Assembly (NCBI GenBank): GCA_900553415.1
Contig: USDH01000054.1
Location: forward strand, 1-8,306
DNA from: an uncultured Collinsella sp.
Lineage (GTDB): Bacteria; Actinomycetota; Coriobacteriia; Coriobacteriales; Coriobacteriaceae
Length of the DNA: 8,306 nucleotides
Direction of reading: 5' to 3'
How positions within the stretch are numbered: the stretch's first letter is position 1; every line of letters starts with the position of its first letter. The notes below the pieces were generated by a model. That model had not been told where the DNA came from and made no database searches. It saw only the letters and a list, made by a program, of their open reading frames with translations. Of this stretch, positions 1-6,075 are shown piece by piece. The position numbers and the translations under genes were made by a program.

Positions 1-2026
1 TGTCCAACCCGGACAAATCGAGACCAGAAAGGTCCATGCCACCTGCCGCGCCCGAGAGCGCAGACGTATCGAGTGAGAACGCGCTCTTCAGTGCCGCCTC
101 GTCTACGCTGAACATACTGCCCAAATCCACGCCCTGCTTGGCTTCGCCCTGCAGCTCGTCGAAGGTTTTGCCCGTAAAGACATCCGTCTCGGAATGCGTA
201 AGCTGCTCTTTTACGATCTGCGAATTGGCGGCGCGCTCCATAAGCTGGCGAGTCAGCGCATGCGTATAGGCAATGCCCGGAGACAACGCGCTCGCATTGG
301 CCGTCTCGTTCGGTCGCACCACGCCCACAATGCGCACGTCAATACCGTCAGTAACCTTGGCGGCCATAAAGTCGGCATCGCCAGACATGTCGGTCCACAT
401 GCCGGTCTCTTCGTTTTTGCGATAGGCATCGGCCGGCGACAACACTTTAAACGCCGTGGACAGCGCGTCGTCGTAGGTAAAGTCGCTGCCGGTCTTGGGC
501 ATCTCGACCTTGCCGTCGGCCGTCATGGCGCTGTTAACCAGGCCGTTGAGCTCATCGATTTCCAGCGCACCGATGCTGTAGAGCGTGTAATCGCCCACCG
601 TGCCACGGCTCGAAAGCACCATCACGGCTTCGTTAGCAGACGTAGGCCAATGCCCCGCCACGACATCGTACTGGCTGTCGAGCAAGCTCTGGTCGTCAAT
701 CATCTCGTTAAAGACCGAGGTTCCCATGGACTCCATGCTCACCGTTGCTGCCGAGCTCGCGCCTCCGCTCATGGCCTCGGTCATGGCGTTGGGCACCAGA
801 CGCACGGGTTTCTCGTCCCCCTTGCCCGCTCGATAGACAACCGGCGTCACGCCATAGCCGTACTGAATGGCGTTGACCTCTTTATCGATGCCGTCGCCAC
901 CGGCATCGAGCCATGCCTTAAAGCTCGTCATGTCGTTGGACTTGACGCTCGCAAACATATCCTTTACGGCCGTGACCACGGGGATTTTATCGGTTCCCTG
1001 AGCCTTGCCGTCGGTGCCGTCGTCGGACGAATCCTCGCCGTTGGACGTATTGTCATCCGTGGCCCCCTGTCCGCCCATCATGGCCGACAGGTCGTAATCC
1101 TGTTTGGAAATCGTGAGCGGGTAGCTCGAGAGCGTGTCCTCCTCGACCTTTTTGATGTAGCCGTTTACGCCGTTGGACAGCGCCAGAATCGCCGCGATAC
1201 CGATAATGCCAACCGAGCCCGCAAAGGCCGTCATGGCCGTACGTCCCTTCTTGGTCATAAGGTTTCGGGCAGAAAGCCCCAGCGCCGTCACAAAGCCCAT
1301 CGAGGTTTTGCGCGTAGGCTTAGCCTCGCGACGCGCAGCATTAGCAGCATCGAAGGGGTCGGAATCGTCGGTGATCTTGCCGTCCGCCAGATTGACGATG
1401 CGCGTGGCGTACTTGTACGCCAGCTCGGGATTGTGCGTGACCATGATGACCAGACGATCGCGCGCAACGTCCTTGAGCAAATCCATAACCTGCACGGATG
1501 TCGTTGAGTCCAAGGCGCCGGTCGGCTCGTCAGCCAGCACAATCTCGGGATCGTTAATCAGGGCGCGGGCAATGGCCACGCGCTGCATCTGTCCGCCCGA
1601 AAGCTGGCTCGGACGCTTGTTAATGTGCTCGTCCAGGCCGACTTTCTCCAACGCCTCGCGCGCACGCTGGCGACGCTCGGCATGCCCCACGCCCGTGAGC
1701 GTAAGCGCCAGCTCCACGTTTTCCAAAATGGTCTGATGCGGAATGAGGTTATAGCTCTGGAACACAAAGCCGATGCGGTTGTTGCGATAGGCATCCCAAT
1801 CGCGATCGTGAAAGTCCTTGGTCGAAATACCGTCGATCAGCAGATCGCCCGAGTCAAAGTGGTCGAGTCCGCCAATTACGTTGAGCATCGTAGTTTTACC
1901 CGAGCCCGAGGGGCCCAAAATGGCCACGAACTCGTTATCGCGAAAAGACAGGTTTACGTTGTCGAGCGCCACTTGCGTAAACGACTGCGTAACGTACCTT
2001 TTGCAAATAACTCTGAGATCCAGCAT
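1..2026 (-). CDS. MacB-type ABC transporter, fused ATPase-permease (C-terminal part beyond left edge)
   Basis: The minus-strand frame is open from an ATG at 2024-2026 to the window edge, giving about 675 residues without a stop. Residues 1-230 are a complete LolD/MacB-class ATPase: Walker A GPSGSGKT at 38-45, signature LSGGQ at 142-146, Walker B ending ADEPTG with catalytic E167, and switch H198 in VTHNPE. After a basic linker (MTKKGR from residue 257) comes one hydrophobic segment at about 266-285, then a long hydrophilic, presumably extracytoplasmic region. That region includes an Asp/Ser/Gly-rich stretch at about 318-346. This matches the ATPase-TM1-large ectodomain order of MacB-like proteins; the remaining three membrane helices of the FtsX domain would lie off the left edge. 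The family exports peptides, antibiotics or lipoproteins, or transmits mechanical force; the substrate here cannot be read. An AGAGG about 9 nt upstream supports the chosen ATG. The long plus-strand ORF across it is an antisense shadow. Confidence 0.93.
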   Translation of the reverse strand, partial: MLDLRVICKRYVTQSFTQVALDNVNLSFRDNEFVAILGPSGSGKTTMLNVIGGLDHFDSGDLLIDGISTKDFHDRDWDAYRNNRIGFVFQSYNLIPHQTILENVELALTLTGVGHAERRQRAREALEKVGLDEHINKRPSQLSGGQMQRVAIARALINDPEIVLADEPTGALDSTTSVQVMDLLKDVARDRLVIMVTHNPELAYKYATRIVNLADGKITDDSDPFDAANAARREAKPTRKTSMGFVTALGLSARNLMTKKGRTAMTAFAGSVGIIGIAAILALSNGVNGYIKKVEEDTLSSYPLTISKQDYDLSAMMGGQGATDDNTSNGEDSSDDGTDGKAQGTDKIPVVTAVKDMFASVKSNDMTSFKAWLDAGGDGIDKEVNAIQYGYGVTPVVYRAGKGDEKPVRLVPNAMTEAMSGGASSAATVSMESMGTSVFNEMIDDQSLLDSQYDVVAGHWPTSANEAVMVLSSRGTVGDYTLYSIGALEIDELNGLVNSAMTADGKVEMPKTGSDFTYDDALSTAFKVLSPADAYRKNEETGMWTDMSGDADFMAAKVTDGIDVRIVGVVRPNETANASALSPGIAYTHALTRQLMERAANSQIVKEQLTHSETDVFTGKTFDELQGEAKQGVDLGSMFSVDEAALKSAFSLDTSALSGAAGGMDLSGLDLSGLD
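2..34 (-). repeat. DLSGL tandem pentapeptide units in the ABC ectodomain
   Basis: Read on the minus strand, the last visible codons of the transporter encode GMDLSGLDLSGLD: two DLSGL units followed by the first residue of a possible third. The two units use different synonymous codons (CTT TCT GGT CTC against TTG TCC GGG TTG), so this is a protein-level repeat and not a recent DNA slippage. The array may continue beyond the left edge. Its length cannot be judged from this window. Confidence 0.6.
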
Positions 2027-2187
2027 GGACGGCAACCTCTCTCGCGCGGGCGCGCTCGCCCGCTCCCCCGCCGTTCACGTTCGGCGCGTTTGTCCTACTC
2101 TATCCTCATTTTTGGCCGATACCAGTGAGGAATGTAACGAACCGCGCCAAAAAACGAACGGGACAGCACGCCGCATGGCGCACCATC
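2027..2187 (-). promoter_or_regulatory. Leader/intergenic region of the ABC transporter gene
   Basis: This 161-bp non-coding stretch precedes the transporter. Two dyads are visible. A GC-rich hairpin at 2046-2063 (GCGGGC, 6-nt loop, GCCCGC) would form in the transcript about 20 nt ahead of the start codon, close to the ribosome binding site. A second dyad at 2109-2116 and 2146-2153 (TTTTTGGC / GCCAAAAA) flanks a 29-bp centre. The best minus-strand -10 candidate is TAGAGT at about 2097-2102, but it lacks a good -35, so no promoter is asserted. The GC hairpin could lower translation of the transporter unless opened; that is inference. Confidence 0.35.
2109..2153. repeat. TTTTTGGC / GCCAAAAA inverted repeat
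   Basis: A perfect 8-bp inverted repeat has arms at 2109-2116 and 2146-2153. The T run lies on the outer left and the A run on the outer right, the opposite of a bidirectional terminator, and the 29-nt spacing is long for a transcript hairpin. It could be an operator for a dimeric regulator or chance in an AT-richer patch. Confidence 0.3.
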
Positions 2188-2239
2188 CCGCATATAACAT
2201 CCCCGATGCGACAAAGAGGCTGTCACTTTGTCACATTCC
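2188..2239. repeat. Dispersed palindromic repeat, copy 1
   Basis: This 52-bp element aligns without gaps to 8095-8146 with 39 of 52 positions identical. Shared blocks are ATAACATC, GATGCGACAAAG, a central CTG, and CTTTGTCACAT. It contains a small CATC-CCC-GATG dyad and a main palindrome at 2206-2236 (ATGCGACAAAG, 9-nt loop, CTTTGTCACAT). The main stem has 11 positions with one C/A mismatch, which becomes a G-U wobble in the minus-strand transcript. It starts 11 nt downstream of the CoA-disulfide reductase stop codon. No U tract follows, so it is not a classical intrinsic terminator; a REP-like element or mRNA 3'-end stabiliser fits better. Confidence 0.7.
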
Positions 2240-2247
2240 AATGCGCG

Positions 2248-3939
2248 CTACTTTTCGAGCCCGCACGGCATAACGTTAGCGCTGCCGCGGCGAGCCTCAG
2301 TCACGGCTGCAAAGAAGCGATAGCCGCCCGAGAAGTTAAAACACTCAAAGCCATACTGCGCCAAAATGCGGCAAGCAATGTAGCTGCGAATGCCGCTCTG
2401 GCAAATCACGTAGACCGGCTTGGCCCGGTCGAGCTCGCCCAGGCGATTGCGCAGATCATCGACGGGAATGTTTACGAAACCATCGATATGCCCGCGCTCG
2501 TACTCCCCTTCCGTACGAACATCGAGCAGCTGCACGCTGCCATCGCGTGGCAAGTTGGGCTCATCCTCCCAATGCCACTGCGCCAGTATGCCGCGATTGA
2601 GGTTCTCGATCATAAAGCCCGCCATATTGACGGGATCCTTCGCCGATGAATACGGCGGCGCGTATGCTAGGTCCAAATCCTTAAGCCTATCGCCGCACAT
2701 GCCTGCCTGGATGGCAGTCGCCAGAACGTCGATACGCTTGTCCACACCATCGATGCCCACGATTTGCGCACCCAGCAGGCGCAATCCCTGCTTCTCGAAG
2801 ACAACCTTCATGGTCACGGGCGTTGCACCCGGATAATAACCCGCATGCGAACCGGGCGACAGGACCACGCTGTCGCAGTCAATTCCCGCCGCGTGTGCTG
2901 CCTTTTCGGATAGTCCCGTGCTTGCCGCCGTCAAGTCGAATACCTTGATAACCGATGAGCCCAACGATCCGAGGTAGCAGCTGTCCATGCCGGCTATGAC
3001 ATCGGCGACGACACGCCCCTGCTTGTTGGCGGGGCCGGCGAGCGAAATGACCGCGTCCTCGCCGGTCACCTGATGCGTGACCTGCACGGCATCGCCCACG
3101 GCATACACGTCGGCAGCAGAGGTCTCCATGCGGTCGTTGACCACAATAGCCCCCTTGATGCCCAGTTCGAGCCCCGCCTCTTGCGCCAGATGGCTCTCAG
3201 GTGCCACGCCAATGGCAAGCAGCACCATATCGGCTCCGATAGGGTCATCGCCCGCAACATGGGTGACAACGCGGCCATCAACTTCCTCAAAACCTGTCAC
3301 ATCGGCCTTGAGGCGCAGATCGATACCGTGCTCACGCACCTCGGTATGCAAAAGGGTCGCCATGTCGTAATCCAGGTTGTTCATAAGCTGGACGGGACGC
3401 TGCAGAAGGGTCACCTGGAGCCCCAGCTCACACAGATTCTCCGCCGTCTCGACGCCAATGAAGCCGCCGCCGATCACGACGGCACTGCTCGGTCGCCGCT
3501 CTCGAACATAGCTGTGAATACGCAGCGTGTCCTCAACGGTGCGTAGGCTAAAGATTTTATCCGAGTCGATGCCCGGCAACGCAGGGCGAATCGGCTTTGC
3601 ACCCGGCGACAGGATGAGCTTGTCATACGTCTCGACAAATTCCTCGCCCGTCAGCATATTGCGAACCTCGACCGTATGCGAATCGGGATGGATGGCAAAC
3701 ACCTCGTGACTCGTCTTGACCGCAATGCGAAAGCGATCCCAAAAGCCCTTGGGAGACTGCAGCGTCAATGCGTTCTCTTCTTCTATCACGCCGCCAATGT
3801 AGTACGGAAGCCCACAGTTGGCATACGATACAAAACCCGTGCGCTCAAAGATGACAATTTGGGCCTGCTCGTCGAGTCTGCGCAAACGTGCGGCCGCCGA
3901 TGCTCCGCCCGCGACGCCTCCAACGATAACCACCTTCAT
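2248..3939 (-). CDS. CoA-disulfide reductase fused to rhodanese (CoADR-RHD)
   Basis: This 563-residue cytoplasmic flavoenzyme belongs to the pyridine nucleotide-disulfide reductase family. The N-terminal FAD fold shows GGVAGG at 7-12. The single redox cysteine is C42 in SYANCGLPYYIGG, as in CoA-disulfide and NADH-dependent persulfide reductases, which use one Cys in place of a CXXC pair. The NAD(P)H fold has GGGFIGVE at 157-164, and the second FAD motif is YAVGDAV. HAGYYPGATP and YAPPYSSAKDP carry the tyrosines typical of the family. The last ~100 residues form a rhodanese domain with DVRTEGEYERGHIDG and active-site loop CQSGIRS at 513-519 (C513). Known CoADR-RHD enzymes (Bacillus anthracis, Shewanella Npsr) reduce CoA disulfide, CoA persulfide or polysulfide. 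A role in persulfide handling or low-molecular-weight thiol redox is therefore likely. The start is supported by an AAAGGTGG about 10 nt upstream. No clear own promoter was found. Confidence 0.95.
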   Translation of the reverse strand: MKVVIVGGVAGGASAAARLRRLDEQAQIVIFERTGFVSYANCGLPYYIGGVIEEENALTLQSPKGFWDRFRIAVKTSHEVFAIHPDSHTVEVRNMLTGEEFVETYDKLILSPGAKPIRPALPGIDSDKIFSLRTVEDTLRIHSYVRERRPSSAVVIGGGFIGVETAENLCELGLQVTLLQRPVQLMNNLDYDMATLLHTEVREHGIDLRLKADVTGFEEVDGRVVTHVAGDDPIGADMVLLAIGVAPESHLAQEAGLELGIKGAIVVNDRMETSAADVYAVGDAVQVTHQVTGEDAVISLAGPANKQGRVVADVIAGMDSCYLGSLGSSVIKVFDLTAASTGLSEKAAHAAGIDCDSVVLSPGSHAGYYPGATPVTMKVVFEKQGLRLLGAQIVGIDGVDKRIDVLATAIQAGMCGDRLKDLDLAYAPPYSSAKDPVNMAGFMIENLNRGILAQWHWEDEPNLPRDGSVQLLDVRTEGEYERGHIDGFVNIPVDDLRNRLGELDRAKPVYVICQSGIRSYIACRILAQYGFECFNFSGGYRFFAAVTEARRGSANVMPCGLEK

Positions 3940-3941
3940 AG

Positions 3942-4094
3942 CTAACGCACCACCTTTCCCGTGTAGCCGCTTATGCCGCCGATATTCTTGACACTGCCAT
4001 ACCCAGAACGCTTAAGAAAACTCACAGCTTGGTTGCTTCGCGCACCGCTCAGGCAATGCACGAAAAGCTGCGTGCCCTTTCGACGTATACCCAT
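3942..4094 (-). pseudogene. C-terminal half of a single-domain rhodanese (truncated remnant)
   Basis: A 50-codon reading frame from ATG (4092-4094) to TAG (3942-3944) encodes only the second half of a rhodanese fold. It shows a beta strand and active-site loop LFVHCLSGARSNQA (CxxGxR loop, catalytic Cys at residue 14), the following helix, and a terminal GYGSVKNIGGISGYTG that matches the usual Gly-rich GY..V.NL.GG..W ending. The N-terminal half with the DVR..EY..GHI motif is absent, where intact single-domain rhodaneses are about 95-110 residues. The upstream in-frame sequence runs through the tlpA-like gene's terminator hairpin and shows no rhodanese similarity. A CGGGGT about 8 nt upstream could still permit translation. 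The stop lies 2 nt before the CoADR-RHD start, so translation might couple. The most likely reading is a gene cut by a deletion; a tiny functional protein is less likely. Confidence 0.7.
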
Positions 4095-4111
4095 GATGCT
4101 ACCCCGAAGCA

Positions 4112-4140
4112 GAAAAAAGAGTCGCTGTTTCCAGCGACTC
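4112..4140 (-). terminator. Intrinsic terminator of the CXXC / 4Fe-4S / TlpA operon
   Basis: On the minus strand a perfect 9-bp stem (GAGTCGCTG, tetraloop GAAA, CAGCGACTC) at 4119-4140 is followed directly by six T residues (4113-4118). It lies 26 nt after the lipoprotein stop codon. It also lies 18 nt before the ATG of the rhodanese remnant, so the downstream genes need their own promoter or read-through. Confidence 0.92.
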
Positions 4141-4165
4141 CCCTTCAGTTGTCTGTCCCACGGAC

Positions 4166-5128
4166 TTACTGTTCGCTCTTCGCGAGTGCCTGATCGATCA
4201 GTTTGTTGAGCGCCTCGCGCTGCTCAGCGGAGTTGATGCCGCCCATGATCGGCTCTCCCACAATGTTACCGTTCTGGTCGATCACGTAGGTGGTCGGGAA
4301 CGAGTACAGGTTGGAGGTGAACTTTCCGGCCTCGCTGTCCGACTTAAACCAGATGTTCTTATACGTCACGCCCTTCTTGGAAAGCACGTCCTTGGCATCG
4401 GCCACCTCGTCCTTGTTGCCATCGAGCGTAAAGGAATTAACGCCCACGACCTGGCCGCCCTTCTCGGCAAGCTCCTTGTTGAGCTTCTCCAGATCGCCCA
4501 GCTCTCCCACGCACGGCTTGCAGGTGGTAAACCAGAAGTTCATGACGGTGACCTTGTTCTTGGAGAACAGCTCGTCGCTGTTTACATCGTTGCCGTCCAA
4601 GTCCTTGCCCTTAAAGCTGGGGAACTTCGTCTCCCCGCTCTCGCCGTTGGTCATACCCGCGGTCGAGGCATCAACGCTCTCCCCCTCGCCGGGCGTGCTG
4701 CCGCATCCGGGGAACTCCTTCTCCAGCGCCATGAGCTTGTCCTCGATCTCCTTGACCTGCTGCGCGCCGGCCTTAAGCGTCTTAAGCTCGTCAGCCGCAA
4801 ACTGATCCTTGGCGCCCTCGATGGTATCGAGCAAGAAGTCACCGTAGTTCTTGCCGTCCTCAATCATGGGAGTGTCTTTGTTGGCCGCAAGGAACACCTT
4901 TTCCCATAGGGCGTTATCGCTCGCAAAGATCTCGTTTTCCTTTTGCAGCAGCTGCTGGTACAGCTCGGCCGCCTCCTCGGCGCTCGACGGCTTTTGTGCC
5001 ACAAGCTCGGCAATCTGCGCATCGCCGCTCGTGGCATCCTTCGCGTCGCCCTTGGGGGCAGAGCACGCCGCGAGAGTCAGCGCCAGCACGGGCAGCATCA
5101 ACAGAGCCGCAATTTTTGACAGTTTCAT
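4166..5128 (-). CDS. TlpA/ResA-like thioredoxin-fold lipoprotein
   Basis: This 320-residue protein starts with a lipoprotein signal: basic MKLSK, a hydrophobic core, then lipobox LAAC with the lipidated C22, so it sits on the outer face of the cytoplasmic membrane. Residues about 35-140 form a charged, helix-rich domain. A Ser/Gly/Glu linker (about 143-165) leads to the thioredoxin domain from about 168. There FPSFKGKDLDGN is the usual TlpA entry, NFWFTTCKPC carries the redox pair C203/C206, and the cis-proline motif is FPTTYVID (P278). One extra cysteine, C142, precedes the linker. TlpA/ResA proteins reduce disulfides in secreted or membrane partners and need electrons from a membrane donor; the preceding 4Fe-4S gene is the obvious candidate. 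The start has a strong GGAGG 4 nt upstream. It is the last gene of its operon, 35 nt behind the 4Fe-4S stop. Confidence 0.93.
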   Translation of the reverse strand: MKLSKIAALLMLPVLALTLAACSAPKGDAKDATSGDAQIAELVAQKPSSAEEAAELYQQLLQKENEIFASDNALWEKVFLAANKDTPMIEDGKNYGDFLLDTIEGAKDQFAADELKTLKAGAQQVKEIEDKLMALEKEFPGCGSTPGEGESVDASTAGMTNGESGETKFPSFKGKDLDGNDVNSDELFSKNKVTVMNFWFTTCKPCVGELGDLEKLNKELAEKGGQVVGVNSFTLDGNKDEVADAKDVLSKKGVTYKNIWFKSDSEAGKFTSNLYSFPTTYVIDQNGNIVGEPIMGGINSAEQREALNKLIDQALAKSEQ

Positions 5129-5167
5129 GGTTCCTCCGTTTATATCGAAACTTATATAGGTACCTAT
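5129..5167 (-). promoter_or_regulatory. AT-rich spacer with 12-bp palindrome and strong RBS
   Basis: The spacer between the 4Fe-4S protein and the lipoprotein contains a perfect 12-bp palindrome ATAGGTACCTAT (5156-5167) spanning the upstream stop codon. It also holds two TTATAT hexamers (5140-5145 and 5152-5157, 12 bp apart) and the Shine-Dalgarno GGAGG. The spacer is far more AT-rich than its surroundings. It may hold an internal promoter (TATATAAG on the minus strand is -10-like) or a processing site; no convincing -35 was found. Confidence 0.35.
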
Positions 5168-6075
5168 TTGTTTTCGCAGGCTTGCGTGGACTGCGCGGGT
5201 TTGTCGCCCGTCACACCCAGCCCATAGCGAAAGCTAATAGCATCGACGGGGCACGCGCCCACGCATTTGCCGCAACGAATGCACTCGGCATGGTTGGGCG
5301 TACGCGTAACGTCCACGTCCATCTGGCACACCTTGGCGCACTTGCCGCACGAGATGCACTTGCACCGATCAACCTGAATCCCCAGTAAGGACACCTTGTT
5401 CATGAGTGCATAAAACGCGCCGAGGGGGCAAATCCATTTACAGAAGGGGCGGTAGAACAGCACGCTCAGCACCGCAACCGCAATGAGGATCGCGAGCTTC
5501 CAGGTAAAGAGCTTTCCCAGCGCAGAGCGGATTCCCATGTTCATGATGGACAGCGGAATCGCGCCCTCGAGCACGCCCTGCGGGCAGATGTACTTGCAAA
5601 AGAACGGGTCGCCCATACCCACATCGTTGACCACCAAGACGGGCAGCAGCACCACGGCAAACAGCAGCACGGCATACTTGATGTACGTGAGCGGCTTGAG
5701 CTTTTTCGTGGAGAGCTTTTTGCTGGGAATCTTATGCAAAAGCTCTTGTAGCCATCCAAACGGGCACAAAAAGCCGCATACAAAACGTCCCAGCAGCACG
5801 CCGATTAGAATGAGCGTTCCGGTGACGTAATACGAAAAGCTAAACTTAGACGAGCCCACCACCGACTGAAACGACCCGATGGGACACGCACCCGAGGCCG
5901 CCGGACACGAGTAGCAGTTGAGCCCCGGCACGCAGACGGCTTTGCCCGCCCCCTGGTAGATGCCCCCCTTGGCAAAGTTAGGCAGGTGAATATTGGTCGC
6001 AAGCGTCGCCGCCGCCTGAATCAATCCGCGGAATCTCGCCAAAAGATGCGATGCAGTGTTTTTTCTTTTATCCAA
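5164..6075 (-). CDS. NapH/CcoG-like polytopic 4Fe-4S membrane protein
   Basis: The protein has 303 residues from the proposed TTG start at 6073-6075. The N-terminal part has KGGIYQG and a cysteine cluster CVPGLNCYSCP...CPIG (C48, C54, C57, C64). Hydrophobic membrane segments lie at about 82-99, 132-149 and 193-207. Each is followed by a CX3CP motif: C100GFLCP, C160KYICP and C212KWICP, typical of NapH-like quinol-linked proteins. The C-terminal ferredoxin domain binds two 4Fe-4S clusters, with ligands C240/C243/C246/C250 and C265/C268/C271/C275. Its expected role is to carry electrons through the membrane between cytoplasmic or quinone donors and an external acceptor. The frame stays open to an ATG at 6151-6153, but those codons overlap the CXXC microprotein and look like shadow translation (LELCAAKRMPCW). 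The TTG has a GGAG 10 nt upstream and overlaps the preceding gene by 8 nt, which suggests translational coupling. Confidence 0.9.
   Translation of the reverse strand: MDKRKNTASHLLARFRGLIQAAATLATNIHLPNFAKGGIYQGAGKAVCVPGLNCYSCPAASGACPIGSFQSVVGSSKFSFSYYVTGTLILIGVLLGRFVCGFLCPFGWLQELLHKIPSKKLSTKKLKPLTYIKYAVLLFAVVLLPVLVVNDVGMGDPFFCKYICPQGVLEGAIPLSIMNMGIRSALGKLFTWKLAILIAVAVLSVLFYRPFCKWICPLGAFYALMNKVSLLGIQVDRCKCISCGKCAKVCQMDVDVTRTPNHAECIRCGKCVGACPVDAISFRYGLGVTGDKPAQSTQACENK

Noticed and set aside
194..1507. 437-codon plus-strand open frame
   Set aside because: It lies antisense to the ABC transporter, whose minus-strand frame has all ATPase motifs. The plus-strand product is a His/Arg-rich shadow without recognisable domains.
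2206..2236. Intrinsic terminator for CoADR-RHD
   Set aside because: The stem is plausible, but no U tract follows on the minus strand and the same sequence recurs at a kinase gene end. A dispersed repeat is the better explanation, although it may still affect 3'-end stability.
2125..2649. 174-codon plus-strand open frame
   Set aside because: It is antisense to the rhodanese domain of CoADR-RHD and runs through the dispersed repeat; no domain was recognised.
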